From Bacteroidota bacterium (lineage in GTDB: Bacteria > Bacteroidota > Bacteroidia > Palsa-965), in assembly GCA_013298545.1 (NCBI GenBank), contig JAAFIA010000016.1:1-61296 (forward strand): DNA of 61,296 nucleotides. The letters are read 5' to 3'. Of this stretch, positions 18,450 through 27,258 are shown in pieces. The translations under genes and the position numbers were made by a program. Position 1 is the stretch's first letter; each line of letters opens with the position of its first letter. Under the pieces are notes generated by a model. It did not search any database. It was given only the letters and a program-made list of their open reading frames with translations, and was not told where the DNA came from.

Positions 18450-18797
18450 ATGGAAACTAAAAAAGAATTTATGCTCCTGTTTCGCTTCGAGCCAAACACT
18501 GATTACCAACCAACTGAAGCTGAATTGAACCAAATGCACCAAGAATGGGGCGCATTTTTTGGCAACGTTGCCGGACAAGGAAAACTTGTTGGAACACACC
18601 AATTAGGTTTTGAAGGCAAACAAGTTGCTGCCGACAAATCAACTACAGATGGTATCTATGTTTCAAATAAACTCACCTTGGGCGGGAATATGGTTGTAGC
18701 CGCAGACTCTATCGACGATGCTACGGAAATTGCAAAACTCTGCCCAATTCTAAACATGGGTGGAACGGTAGAAATACGCTCTATTCAACCGATGTAA
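18450..18797 (+). CDS. YCII-related domain protein
   Basis: A protein of 115 aa from the ATG at 18450 (METKKEFMLLFRFEP). A longer frame from a TTG at 18402 adds a low-complexity lead and is less likely. The YCII/DGPF-like ferredoxin fold is suggested by FMLLFRF at the start, the central MHQEWGAFFGNVAGQGKLV helix, and the C-terminal VEIRSIQPM. Such proteins often accompany sigma factors or small-molecule enzymes; function is undefined. It is first in an operon with an SRPBCC protein (38 bp later) and a DUF4287/DUF5655 protein. Confidence 0.8.
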   Translation: METKKEFMLLFRFEPNTDYQPTEAELNQMHQEWGAFFGNVAGQGKLVGTHQLGFEGKQVAADKSTTDGIYVSNKLTLGGNMVVAADSIDDATEIAKLCPILNMGGTVEIRSIQPM

Positions 18798-18835
18798 CTG
18801 AAACCTCGAACTACAATTTTAAAATTAACTTAAAA

Positions 18836-19381
18836 ATGAAAATTAAAATGGTACTCACACTTATTCTGGTCGCACTTGTTGCATTCATCGGATTTGGATT
18901 ATTCAAAGCAAGTGGTTTGCAATCGATACAAATTGTAAAAACCGTAGTCGTCAAAGGCTCTAAACAAGAAGTCTTTGACATGGTAAAATACTTGAACAAT
19001 TTTCCAAAATGGTCGCCATTTTTAGAACAAGACCCAAGCCAAAAATATGAAGTAAAAGGAACCGACGGAACGGTTGGTGCCCAATACCATTGGGATGGCA
19101 ACAAAGGGAAAGATTTAGGTTACCAAGAAATTGTAAAAATCGAGGAAGGCAAGTATGTAGGCACAAAATGCGATATTCAAAAACCTTTTGTGGCTAAACC
19201 AACTTTTGAATACTATTTCTCTGAAACGCCCAATGGCATTGAAGTAAAGCAAGACTTCAACGTTCAATCAGGTTTAATCGATGCATTCTTTATGTGGCTT
19301 TTTGGAGCAAAAAAAGAAATGGAAAAAACAAACCAACGTGGCTTGGATTTGCTCAAAAAAGCTGTCGAAACCAAAAAATAA
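18836..19381 (+). CDS. SRPBCC-family protein with N-terminal membrane anchor
   Basis: A protein of 181 aa. A hydrophobic segment at residues 4-22 (VLTLILVALVAFIGFGLF) is followed by a polyketide-cyclase/START-like SRPBCC domain: VVVKGSKQEVFDMVKYLNNFPKWSPF, then GTVGAQYHWDGN, ending in a long C-terminal helix with AKKEMEKTNQRGLDLLKKAV. The fold makes a hydrophobic ligand pocket; the ligand is unknown. The anchor probably places the domain in the periplasm. It sits between the YCII and DUF4287 genes in one operon. Confidence 0.82.
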   Translation: MKIKMVLTLILVALVAFIGFGLFKASGLQSIQIVKTVVVKGSKQEVFDMVKYLNNFPKWSPFLEQDPSQKYEVKGTDGTVGAQYHWDGNKGKDLGYQEIVKIEEGKYVGTKCDIQKPFVAKPTFEYYFSETPNGIEVKQDFNVQSGLIDAFFMWLFGAKKEMEKTNQRGLDLLKKAVETKK

Positions 19382-19387
19382 AAAAAC

Positions 19388-19939
19388 ATGGATAAGGCCG
19401 TATTGAAAATGCTCGAAAACCTGAAAGAAAAAACAGGTCGTTCTTTAGAGGAATGGAAAAAAGTAATCACCGCTCAAAAAATTTCTAAGCACGGCGAAAT
19501 TGTGAAGTTTTTAAAAGAAACACACAACGTTACACATGGCTATGCCTCCGAAATTGCATTAAAAGTATTGGCCTCTGATGCCGATTCGACTGCCAACACA
19601 GATGAATTGATCGTCAGCCAGTACAAAGGCAAAGAACATTTGAAACCATATTACGATAAGCTAATTGCTGAAATCGAAAAATTTGGTGCTGCATTTGAAA
19701 TCGCTCCAAAGAAAACGTATGTGAGTTTGAAACGCAAAAAGCAATTTATCATTTTAAATCCTGCATCAAAAACACGATTTGAAATTGGTTTCAACCTAAA
19801 AGGTGTTGAACCCAAAGGAAAATTAGAAGCAGAAAAACCAAATGGTATTTGTTCACACAAAATCAATCTTGCCGACATCAAAGAAATCGACAAAGAAGTC
19901 ATAGCTTGGATCAAAATGGCTTTTGATAATGCCGGATAG
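19388..19939 (+). CDS. DUF4287/DUF5655 domain protein
   Basis: A protein of 183 aa beginning 6 bp after the SRPBCC gene. Residues 1-62 match the DUF4287 pattern (KTGRSLEEWKKVI ... HGEIVKFLKETHNVTHGYA). The second half matches a DUF5655-type domain (LIAEIEKFGAAFEIAPKKTYVSLKRKKQFIILNPASKTR). It is probably a small cytoplasmic protein of unknown function, often found with YCII and SRPBCC genes in Bacteroidota. A strong terminator 30 bp later ends the operon. Confidence 0.82.
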   Translation: MDKAVLKMLENLKEKTGRSLEEWKKVITAQKISKHGEIVKFLKETHNVTHGYASEIALKVLASDADSTANTDELIVSQYKGKEHLKPYYDKLIAEIEKFGAAFEIAPKKTYVSLKRKKQFIILNPASKTRFEIGFNLKGVEPKGKLEAEKPNGICSHKINLADIKEIDKEVIAWIKMAFDNAG

Positions 19940-19969
19940 TTAGTTTTTCAACCCTGGTTTTTAGATAGG

Positions 19970-20028
19970 ACTCTTTTATTTCTCACGTTTCTAGATGTAG
20001 AAGCAGAAGAAATAAAAGAGTTTTTTTA
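19970..20028 (+). terminator. Strong intrinsic terminator of YCII operon
   Basis: ACTCTTTTATTTCT (19970-19983) pairs perfectly over 14 bp with AGAAATAAAAGAGT (20008-20021), followed by TTTTTTT. Confidence 0.85.
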
Positions 20029-20067
20029 TGGCAGAATCGAGGCACACTTTTTTTGACTGAGCTATGT

Positions 20068-20142
20068 GAATGGGTGAATTATTGAATGGGTAAATTGGAG
20101 ATTTATGGATTTACCAATTTACCCATTCAATAATCCATAAAT
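20068..20142. repeat. Interleaved inverted-repeat element, copy 2
   Basis: A perfect 20-bp inverted repeat pairs 20079-20098 with 20114-20133. A second perfect 10-bp inverted repeat pairs ATTTATGGAT (20101-20110) with ATCCATAAAT (20133-20142). The order A-B-A'-B' means the two stems cannot both form as simple nested hairpins. GAATGGGT(G/A)AATT is tandemly repeated in the left part (20068 and 20084). CAATTTACCCATTC (20115-20128) is identical to a 14-mer in copy 1. Confidence 0.8.
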
Positions 20143-20269
20143 AGAGCAATGGGCTTTGCTATCTCGCAGCTCAGGTCTCACCGCTTGTCAGTCCTTCACG
20201 CACAGCAAACACACGAAACTTAAAAAAACAACGATAGGTGTTTGAGATTTGCAGTCCAAGAAATCCCAA

Positions 20270-20947
20270 TCAACGCATCTTCAACATCTCTTTTTTACCT
20301 AAAAATTTCGGTTCTGTTTTTAATACATATAAATCCAACACACACTTGAACCGCGCAAAGTATTCGCGTACTAGCGTTTTTATCGAATACTTCAACGATA
20401 CTTCCTGTGCATTCAACGCAACTGCATCAAAACCATAATGACGTGCAATAAACAAAGCGCGCTCGTTGTGAAATTCCTGCGACACTAGCACAATACTTGT
20501 TTGCCCGAAAACATCTTTGCAACGCACCACCGAATCCAAGGTTCGGAATCCAGCAAAATCAAGATTGATGACCGAATCCGGTACACCAAGCTCATTTAAG
20601 TGCGTACGCATCGCCGTTGCCTCATCGTAATTTTTGGAATGATTATCACCACTCACCAAAATACATTTTACTTTTCCCGCTTTCCACAAAGCCGCCGCCG
20701 CTTCCATCCGGTATTTGAAAAATAAATTATCGTGCCCACCTTTCGCTTTCGGACTTGCACCCAAGACCAAGGCCACATCACGCGCAGGTACATCGTTCGC
20801 AGATGTATAGGTAAATCCTTTTGCGGAATTGGCAATCCAGAAATGACTCGCTAAGACCAACACCACAACACCAAGCAAAAGATAAATTCCCCAACGCCGA
20901 AAACGTGTTGCCACAAACCAACGAAAGAAATTTTTGATGCGCTGCAT
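20270..20947 (-). CDS. sanA: SanA/YdcF-family (DUF218) envelope protein
   Basis: A protein of 225 aa. One transmembrane segment at about 19-37 (WGIYLLLGVVVLVLASHFWI) precedes the DUF218 domain: ALVLGASPKAKGGHDNLFFKYRMEAA, ILVSGDNHSKNYDEATAM, and VLVSQEFHNERALFIARHYG. SanA-like proteins are inner-membrane anchored with a periplasmic domain and affect envelope permeability in enterobacteria. It starts 4 bp after the prenyltransferase gene and is last in a four-gene minus-strand operon. The symbol is by similarity to E. coli SanA. Confidence 0.88.
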   Translation of the reverse strand: MQRIKNFFRWFVATRFRRWGIYLLLGVVVLVLASHFWIANSAKGFTYTSANDVPARDVALVLGASPKAKGGHDNLFFKYRMEAAAALWKAGKVKCILVSGDNHSKNYDEATAMRTHLNELGVPDSVINLDFAGFRTLDSVVRCKDVFGQTSIVLVSQEFHNERALFIARHYGFDAVALNAQEVSLKYSIKTLVREYFARFKCVLDLYVLKTEPKFLGKKEMLKMR

Positions 20948-20951
20948 GTGA

Positions 20952-21824
20952 TTAGCCCAAGTATAATTCTAAAATAACCAAGCATGCAAACACAACACTC
21001 GCAATACCATTGGTTGTAAAAAAGGCCCGATTCACTTTACTCAAATCATCAGGCTTCACCAACGTATGTTGATAGATCAACAAACTGCAAAATACCGCCG
21101 CGCCAATCCAATAAAAAAGACCGAAATACGCATACCAACCTGCATACAAAATAAATCCTGCTGCCAAGACATGCAAAAACTCCGACAGCCGCAATGCCCC
21201 GCGCTTGCCCAACAACACGGGCATTGAATTTAAATTATTCTCCCGATCAAAACCTTCGTCTTGCAAGGCATAAATCATATCAAATCCGCTCACCCAACAC
21301 AACACGGCAAACGAAAAAAACAAGGGCAGCCACGCAAACGTTCCCGTTACCGCAAGCCAAGCACCAATCGGCGCGAGTGCTAAACCAATGCCCAAAATTA
21401 AATGACACAAGGCCGTAAAGCGTTTGGTGTAACTGTAACCCAAAATCACCAACAAGGCAACCGGCGATAAATAAAAACACAAGGGATTGATAAACCACGT
21501 AGCCGCAACAAACAAGGCACACATCAGCACAATAAATCCTAATGCCGCTTGGGGATGAATAACACCCGCCGGAATTTCGCGCGTGGCCGTGCGCGCATTC
21601 CGCGCATCAATATCGCGATCAATGTAGCGGTTGAAACCCATCGCCGCACTCCGCGCAAAAACCATACACGCCAGCACCAACAAAAATAATTTCCACGACC
21701 AAACATATTCCGGCTGATGCGTTGCCAGTAAAAAACCAATCACCGCAAATGGCAGCGCAAAAATCGTGTGGCTGAATGTAACCAACGACAAATAATTGGA
21801 AACCTTAGTGCTCGGCGTACTCAT
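20952..21824 (-). CDS. mqnP: UbiA-family prenyltransferase, probable MqnP
   Basis: A protein of 290 aa with about eight membrane helices. Both aspartate-rich motifs are present: NRYIDRDIDARN at about residues 65-76, and a second, less canonical, DMIYALQDEGFDREN at about 186-200. YSYTKRFT is also typical of 4-hydroxybenzoate prenyltransferase-like enzymes. In bacteria with the futalosine pathway this UbiA branch (MqnP) attaches the polyprenyl chain to the dihydroxynaphthoate-type precursor of menaquinone. mqnE in the same window (41869-43053) supports this reading over ubiquinone synthesis. It overlaps the upstream small membrane gene by 4 bp. Confidence 0.82.
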   Translation of the reverse strand: MSTPSTKVSNYLSLVTFSHTIFALPFAVIGFLLATHQPEYVWSWKLFLLVLACMVFARSAAMGFNRYIDRDIDARNARTATREIPAGVIHPQAALGFIVLMCALFVAATWFINPLCFYLSPVALLVILGYSYTKRFTALCHLILGIGLALAPIGAWLAVTGTFAWLPLFFSFAVLCWVSGFDMIYALQDEGFDRENNLNSMPVLLGKRGALRLSEFLHVLAAGFILYAGWYAYFGLFYWIGAAVFCSLLIYQHTLVKPDDLSKVNRAFFTTNGIASVVFACLVILELYLG

Positions 21825-22078
21825 CGAATGAAATTGAAATAAATAACAAACAACAAAGGTGTAGAAGAAAGTATCAATCCAATATACCCCGGATTTGCAT
21901 ACACATGTTCAATGCCCACACGGTTGCTCAGTAAAATGTACGCGCTTGAAATTAAAAAGCTCGGCAACATCAACACCAACGCCACCAAACTTCCATAACC
22001 CGGAAGAAAAGCTGCCACCGTAGTTGCAATACCTAAAATCGGGGAAACAATACCTAGAATACGAATGAATGTCAACAT
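21821..22078 (-). CDS. Small two-to-three-helix membrane protein
   Basis: A protein of 85 aa with hydrophobic segments at about 4-25, 29-50 and 66-84. No family was recognised. It overlaps the mqnP-like start by 4 bp (ATGA) and begins 5 bp after the subtilase stop, so it is an operon member and probably a real gene. A role linked to prenyltransferase function is only suggested by coupling. Confidence 0.72.
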   Translation of the reverse strand: MLTFIRILGIVSPILGIATTVAAFLPGYGSLVALVLMLPSFLISSAYILLSNRVGIEHVYANPGYIGLILSSTPLLFVIYFNFIR

Positions 22079-22083
22079 AAATT

Positions 22084-24225
22084 TTAGTCAACCACTATGC
22101 GAACCGTTTGTAAGGCTTTTCCCGAAACACGAACAATTCCGAAATAAACACCCGGCGGCAATGCAGCGACAGACAAAGTTACACGGTTTTCTCCCGCTAA
22201 AATCGGTTGCTCCACAACTACTTCGCCCAAAATATTCGTCAGTTGAAAATTGGTTGGCGAAGATGTTGTTTCATTTAGCGAAATAATAACCACATCATCC
22301 GCCGGATTTGGAAATGCCGAAAGCGAAGAAGAATCTGTTTGCAAATCAGTTGAAGCAAACAGGCAACCATAAACTGTACTGAATGCATCTAGCTTGCCTA
22401 CACCCCAAGTTGTATTTGGAAGGTTAAAACCTGTAAAAGAATCTTGTCGAGCACATGCAAGTAACATATTTTTCACATCTATATGCGATGCAAACGGATT
22501 TGCTTGTAAAAACAAAGCCGCAGTACCCGCAACCACCGGAGACGAAGCCGAAGAACCACCACTCACCACATGAAATCCACCTTGCCCCACAATTTGCGGC
22601 GCACCCGAAATCAATCCCGGAAGCATTGACAACACACCACACGTCAAGATATTTGCACCCGTAGCCGTAATATCTGGTTTCAGCATTCCTGTGCGCGTAG
22701 GTCCTATACTCGAATTCCACATAATGTCGCCCGGCGTTACCGTATTGTCAAGCGATGTAGCATTGTTGTAATCAATCCAACGATCCCGATTCACATAATT
22801 GCCAACCGTAACCACATGCCACGAACATTGAAAACTACTCACCATGTTGTGTGTGAAATCTGGTGCGCGATAATCCACCACACGCGGATAAGCCGCAGCA
22901 GATGGCGGAACAGGATTCGCTAAATCAAAACTCCAGCAATGGAAATTTCCACTACCCGTAAAATTCAACGCCCAATAATAATTCGTAATCGAATCGGCTG
23001 TAATTAAAAACTCCAACAAATACGTTGCTCCTTGAAGCGAAGCCGTACGCGCCACAATTCCCAGACGTTGATTCGCCGCATTGTAAATTGTATCGTTTGA
23101 AATACCACTTAAATTTTGCGCCACATCTGTAAATCCAGTTCTTCCACGATCGCTAAATACAGGCGTGTTTTGAGTAACACCAATTGCAAAATCTGCCGCA
23201 TTGAAATTGTTGGTATCAGCCCAAACTTGAATTAAAAACTGTGGCGCAGCCGGAGCAAACCACGTAAATGTCGTATCGGAAGCAATCGGATAACTTACAT
23301 GAATGGCCAAGTTTCCCGCATTGCCCACCGCTGCTACCAACGAGCGACGAGGTTGCGCCATCAGCAAATTATCAATCATCTGCGCCTGCAAATCTGTTCC
23401 ATCATGCGAACCCAAATAATCGCCCACACTCGCATTGATCACACAAGGCCGTCCCAACAATTGTGCCTGCGCAAAAATATAATCAGCCGCATCGGCCACC
23501 GCCACCGGACTATTTACACCATTGAAATCCAAGGCCACAACAATCAAATCCGATTTGGGTGCTACACCCGAATAATCGCGCTGCGAAACCGAACTCCCAT
23601 CACCCGCCGCAATGCCACACACTCCCGTTCCATGTCCGTAATACGCCAAGTCCGTATGCGTACACAAACCACTATCAATCGCACCCTTCGTCCATTCATA
23701 CCCATAACCATAAGGTGCAGGCGCATTGCCCATAGCATTCTGATCCCAAAGTTTTAGAATACGCGTACGTCCCGCCGAATCTTGCAAATCGGGATGCAAA
23801 AAATCTACACCCGAGTCAATGATACCCATAATCACACCCGTACCATCATACGCCTGCGTGAGCGGGGCTTGCCCAGCATGCACCAAATCAATACGATTTT
23901 GCACTTTCATGGTATCGTTCAACACTTGCAAACGTTGCGGGCCACCATCGATTCGCTTTACACCCGGAAATTTCGAGAAACGCTCAATTTCCGAAACAGG
24001 CAAAACGACCGAACACACATCGCCATTGTTGTACCGAAAAGCACCCCCACAAACCGCTGCCGCCCGCGCAATCTCCGCCGGATTTCCCTGAACCAACAAA
24101 CCAAGCGAAGCCTGAGCCGGCAACGAAGCCATCTTCTGACGCAAGGCAAGCGTCAATGTTGCGGGCTGTTGCGCATGAAGCAACACACTCACAAGTAAGG
24201 CAACCGAAAGGAAAAAACGTGTCAT
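22084..24225 (-). CDS. Secreted subtilisin-like (S8) protease with T9SS sorting domain
   Basis: A protein of 713 aa. Signal peptide: residues 1-18. A propeptide-like region spans ~20-120. Catalytic D137 (GIIDSGVDFLHPDL), H198 (YYGHGTGVCGIAAGDG), and a Ser in GGSSASSPVVAG near residue 557. The usual GTSMA around the Ser is GSSAS here, with the serine itself kept. A ~200-residue insertion separates His and Ser, probably a jelly-roll insert. The last ~75 residues form a T9SS sorting domain (LSAFPNPADDVVIISLNE ... LPPGVYFGIVR). It is first gene of the operon with the small membrane protein, MqnP-like enzyme and SanA-like protein. Confidence 0.92.
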   Translation of the reverse strand: MTRFFLSVALLVSVLLHAQQPATLTLALRQKMASLPAQASLGLLVQGNPAEIARAAAVCGGAFRYNNGDVCSVVLPVSEIERFSKFPGVKRIDGGPQRLQVLNDTMKVQNRIDLVHAGQAPLTQAYDGTGVIMGIIDSGVDFLHPDLQDSAGRTRILKLWDQNAMGNAPAPYGYGYEWTKGAIDSGLCTHTDLAYYGHGTGVCGIAAGDGSSVSQRDYSGVAPKSDLIVVALDFNGVNSPVAVADAADYIFAQAQLLGRPCVINASVGDYLGSHDGTDLQAQMIDNLLMAQPRRSLVAAVGNAGNLAIHVSYPIASDTTFTWFAPAAPQFLIQVWADTNNFNAADFAIGVTQNTPVFSDRGRTGFTDVAQNLSGISNDTIYNAANQRLGIVARTASLQGATYLLEFLITADSITNYYWALNFTGSGNFHCWSFDLANPVPPSAAAYPRVVDYRAPDFTHNMVSSFQCSWHVVTVGNYVNRDRWIDYNNATSLDNTVTPGDIMWNSSIGPTRTGMLKPDITATGANILTCGVLSMLPGLISGAPQIVGQGGFHVVSGGSSASSPVVAGTAALFLQANPFASHIDVKNMLLACARQDSFTGFNLPNTTWGVGKLDAFSTVYGCLFASTDLQTDSSSLSAFPNPADDVVIISLNETTSSPTNFQLTNILGEVVVEQPILAGENRVTLSVAALPPGVYFGIVRVSGKALQTVRIVVD

Positions 24226-24321
24226 GGACTTAGGTATTAAGAGATTTTTTGGCCAGTTAATTGCAATCAGACTTTAAAGTTCGGAAAATCTTGCCGAATT
24301 TCAACCGCTCAATCACAGATT

Positions 24322-24957
24322 ATGTTGTACCGATTTTATTTCCTGCTTCTTTTTTGTTGTTCCTGCGCACTCCACGCGCAAGACTCCACACGCTATACTT
24401 CCGATTTTAAATTTGAACAAGGCGTTTATATCAGCTACGATCAGTTTCGTTCCAATAAACCCATCCTCAAACAAAACATCGTTTCGAATTACGACAAAGC
24501 AAGCCTCGATTTTATCCGACAAGTGTTAGCTGGAAAAACATTAACCTATACCGATGCTGCCGGAACAGAAATTACCCTCAATGTGTCGCAACTTTGGGGC
24601 TTTTCAGAAAACAACGGCATTTACATCCGCATCAACAATAATTTCAGCCGTGTGATGGTGCTCGGAAGCTTGTCGCATTTTACAGCGTATGTTACCACCT
24701 ATACCAATGGCGGCGCTCCCGGAATCTATGGACCAAATTATGGCGCTCCCGTAGAACGGATGCAGCAATTTGTACTCGATACGCAAACCGGAAAAGTGTT
24801 AGAATTTAACCTCAATACGATGGAATACCTGCTGCAACGCGATCCCGAATTGTTGCAAGAATTTATGAAACTCCGAAAACGAAAACGCAAACAACTCCTG
24901 TTTGTTTATCTCCGCAAATACAACGAAAAACACGATTTGTATTTATTGAATAAATAA
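24322..24957 (+). CDS. Exported hypothetical protein
   Basis: A protein of 211 aa with a signal peptide (MLYRFYFLLLFCCSCALHAQ). The mature protein starts with DSTRYTSDFKFEQGVYISYDQFRSNKP, a pattern I recall from Bacteroidota periplasmic proteins of unknown function, and ends in a basic segment (LRKRKRKQLLFVYLRKYNEKH). No catalytic motif is visible. It is divergent from the subtilase operon and followed by a terminator 5 bp after the stop. Confidence 0.78.
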   Translation: MLYRFYFLLLFCCSCALHAQDSTRYTSDFKFEQGVYISYDQFRSNKPILKQNIVSNYDKASLDFIRQVLAGKTLTYTDAAGTEITLNVSQLWGFSENNGIYIRINNNFSRVMVLGSLSHFTAYVTTYTNGGAPGIYGPNYGAPVERMQQFVLDTQTGKVLEFNLNTMEYLLQRDPELLQEFMKLRKRKRKQLLFVYLRKYNEKHDLYLLNK

Positions 24958-24962
24958 AAATG

Positions 24963-24998
24963 AAAATGCCCGTCAACAAGAACGGGCATTTTTTATTT
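24963..24998. terminator. Bidirectional terminator
   Basis: AAAATGCCCGT (24963-24973) pairs with ACGGGCATTTT (24982-24992) and has T/A runs on both sides. It serves the + gene ending at 24957 and probably the - gene ending at 25016. Confidence 0.8.
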
Positions 24999-25015
24999 TG
25001 CAAACAGGCTCTTAA

Positions 25016-25552
25016 TCAACTGCCTGAACCTTCAAATTGATCGTCCTCGTTTTTAAACAACACATTGAACGTTGTTAGGCTTCCGTAAATTTTTGTGATG
25101 TACTGTTGCATCTCCACTTTTTCTTCATCTGTCAATTTGCTATGCGCATTGATTTTTTGCTCCATCACCCGCAAGCGATCGCGCAACATCACAATTTTAT
25201 GAAAGAACGTTTCCATCGGAATTTCTTTCGATTTAAGCGATGCGTCTTCCGGTTGTAAAATCAATTTCCCGCCATTCCATTTATTTCCCAGCTCCACGTT
25301 TGGGTTGATGGCACCTTGCTCGCGTAAAATTTTACGAAGTGTAGTCTCTAATTCATTCATGGTAAATGTGTTTTTAGCAACAGGTGTGTTTTCTTCTTCA
25401 AGTAATGTCAACATATCTGCTTGACGTTTTGAAATATCAATGATGCCACGCTTGGCAAAATCAATGGTCCAAAACAATTCATGCTCATTGATGACACGCC
25501 CGCGACCATAATTTTCATGCTCGACAAGCGAATTGGCTATAATTTCACTCAT
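25016..25552 (-). CDS. Conserved-looking hypothetical cytoplasmic protein
   Basis: A protein of 178 aa without signal peptide or membrane segment. The N-terminus (SLVEHENYGRGRVINEHELFWTIDFAKRGIIDISKRQ) looks like a small SH3-like or CarD-like beta domain, similar to the 'G.GrV' segment of such folds. Residues ~118-165 are helical and charged (FFHKIVMLRDRLRVMEQKINAHSKL). No family name can be given. Its start overlaps the bestrophin stop by 4 bp, so the two are translationally coupled. Confidence 0.7.
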   Translation of the reverse strand: MSEIIANSLVEHENYGRGRVINEHELFWTIDFAKRGIIDISKRQADMLTLLEEENTPVAKNTFTMNELETTLRKILREQGAINPNVELGNKWNGGKLILQPEDASLKSKEIPMETFFHKIVMLRDRLRVMEQKINAHSKLTDEEKVEMQQYITKIYGSLTTFNVLFKNEDDQFEGSGS

Positions 25553-26430
25553 GATTGAAAAATTTCGTTGACATTACTGCGAATTTTTTTGCAAAACTCT
25601 TCCGTAGGCAAATCATTTGGATCGAAACCAAAAGGATCTTCAATTTCTTCCGCAATCAATTCCAAACTCGCAAACGCATAGAATACTAGGCACGAAACCA
25701 AAACCGTCCAATAACCAAAATCGCTGGTAAAACCAAACGGCAAGGTGAACGCATAAAGGAAAATAATTTTTTTGATAAAAATGCTATACGAGTAGGGAAT
25801 AGGTGTGTTGCGAATACGCTCGCAAGCCCCTAGATTATCAGCAAATGAACGCAACTCATCCGTAACGGTTCGCATTTCCGAATCGGAAATAATTTTTTTG
25901 CGATTGAGGTCAACTACCTCTTCTGTCATACGCAACAAAATGGCATTCGGGACATGTTCTTTTCCGGCAATGGTCTCTGCATCGGGGCTATCAGCCATTT
26001 CCCATTCATCGGGATTGACTTGTCCGCGCAGGTGATCTTTTACAGCAAAGAAATAAGACGACGTTAAAATGCGTAAACGCTCGCGTTCATTGCGGTATTC
26101 TTTGGGAATATAAGTTGCCATTTTCATGGCAAAGCTTCGGGCATGATTGATGAATGTTCCCCACGCGCGACGGCCCTCCCACCAACGATCATAAGCCGTA
26201 TTGGTTCTAAAAACCAACAACAACGAAATGACAAAACCCAAAATCTGATGCAATAAAGCCGATGTTTTGAATGTCGGATGCGTAGGAACCCAATACTCAC
26301 GCTCGATGTAGGCTACGCCAAACGAAAAAAGAGCCAAACCAATCATGGCCGGGAATAAAATGCGAAACGTATCGCTGCGGTGAAACGCAAAAATGAGTTT
26401 AATCCAGTCTTTGGGATTGTATGTAATCAT
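25549..26430 (-). CDS. Bestrophin-family anion channel
   Basis: A protein of 293 aa from the ATG at 26430 (MITYNPKDWIKLIFAF). A longer frame upstream lacks family similarity. Bestrophin features: four hydrophobic segments, the LVFRTNTAYDRWWEGRRAWG signature at about residues 69-88, and a cytoplasmic PNAILLRM ... VDLNRKKIISDSEMRTV region. EIEDPFGFDPNDLP near residue 272 matches the conserved 'E.EdPFG.d.ndlp' end. Prokaryotic homologues form pentameric ion channels in the inner membrane. It is followed, overlapping by 4 bp, by a hypothetical gene. Confidence 0.93.
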   Translation of the reverse strand: MITYNPKDWIKLIFAFHRSDTFRILFPAMIGLALFSFGVAYIEREYWVPTHPTFKTSALLHQILGFVISLLLVFRTNTAYDRWWEGRRAWGTFINHARSFAMKMATYIPKEYRNERERLRILTSSYFFAVKDHLRGQVNPDEWEMADSPDAETIAGKEHVPNAILLRMTEEVVDLNRKKIISDSEMRTVTDELRSFADNLGACERIRNTPIPYSYSIFIKKIIFLYAFTLPFGFTSDFGYWTVLVSCLVFYAFASLELIAEEIEDPFGFDPNDLPTEEFCKKIRSNVNEIFQS

Positions 26431-26615
26431 AATGTCTGCGAAAATATCAAATAGAAACGGCTTCTGCCAATAATCCCGAAAAACAAGACGCAGCAACAAG
26501 CAAAGACAATCCATACACTTTAATCGAGCAAAACCGGTTTTTTGTAGAAAAATTAGCCGCAATCTGTATCTTTATTCGAGCAAACCGTTATGGATGTAAA
26601 CCAACTACCCGGAAT

Positions 26616-27230
26616 ATGCGGTCAATACCCCTAAACAACCCGGCAATGGAGGTCGTTTCAAAGTATCACGCCACCAGAGAGGACATGCTGCAAGAGCAGG
26701 TGCTGGTGGAAGCAGCCAAACAGGATCCGGAAAAATTCCGGCCACTGTACGATGCCTATTATGAGCGTATTTTTCGCTATGTGTATCAACGGGTTGACGA
26801 TAAAGAAATGGCTTTCGACGTAACGGCTCAGGTTTTCCTGAAAGCCATTACCAATTTGCACCGTTACCAGTTCAAAGGCGTTCCCTTTGCTTCGTGGCTC
26901 TACCGCATCGCACAAAGCGAAGTGTATCAGCTCTTTCGTGAACAAAAAGCACAACGTACTGTCAATATCGATACCGCTTCGCTGCGCGATATGGCCGATG
27001 AAATGGAAGACGACCAGTATGGCCCGTACATCGACATTCTGAAAACCGCTGTTGCCGATCTCGAAGAAGAAGAGATGAAACTCATCGAGATGCGCTATTT
27101 CGAGAAACGACCGTTTAAAGAAATTGCAGAAATTCTTGATATGACCGAAAACAATGCAAAAGTCAAAGTATATCGCATTCTCGAACGCCTGAAGAAAAAA
27201 CTGATCGATCTGAATCGCCGCCGCGCATAA
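26616..27230 (+). CDS. Sigma-70 family RNA polymerase sigma factor
   Basis: A protein of 204 aa; an internal ATG at 26646 is an alternative start. Region 2 spans about residues 35-105 (FRPLYDAYYERIFRYVYQRV ... FASWLYRIAQSEVYQLFREQ). Region 4 with its helix-turn-helix spans about 145-198 (LIEMRYFEKRPFKEIAEIL ... NNAKVKVYRILERLKKKL). Regions 1.1 and 3 are absent, as in ECF sigma factors. A TATCTTTA element at 26567-26574 may be its promoter. It is followed 28 bp later by a membrane-anchored protein that may be its regulator. Confidence 0.92.
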   Translation: MRSIPLNNPAMEVVSKYHATREDMLQEQVLVEAAKQDPEKFRPLYDAYYERIFRYVYQRVDDKEMAFDVTAQVFLKAITNLHRYQFKGVPFASWLYRIAQSEVYQLFREQKAQRTVNIDTASLRDMADEMEDDQYGPYIDILKTAVADLEEEEMKLIEMRYFEKRPFKEIAEILDMTENNAKVKVYRILERLKKKLIDLNRRRA

Positions 27231-27258
27231 CCCCCCAAATCCTCACGAACTATTCGTC

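Larger units (their letters stand above)
19940..20269. other. 330-bp convergent intergenic region
   Basis: It lies between two 3' ends (the DUF4287 gene on + and the sanA-like gene on -). It holds a strong terminator (19970-20028) and interleaved inverted repeats (20068-20142). No gene is supported. Confidence 0.7.

Noticed and set aside
23299-24198. Long plus-strand frames opposite the subtilase gene
   Set aside because: They are basic, low-complexity shadows of the protease coding strand; the protease has complete catalytic motifs in its own frame.
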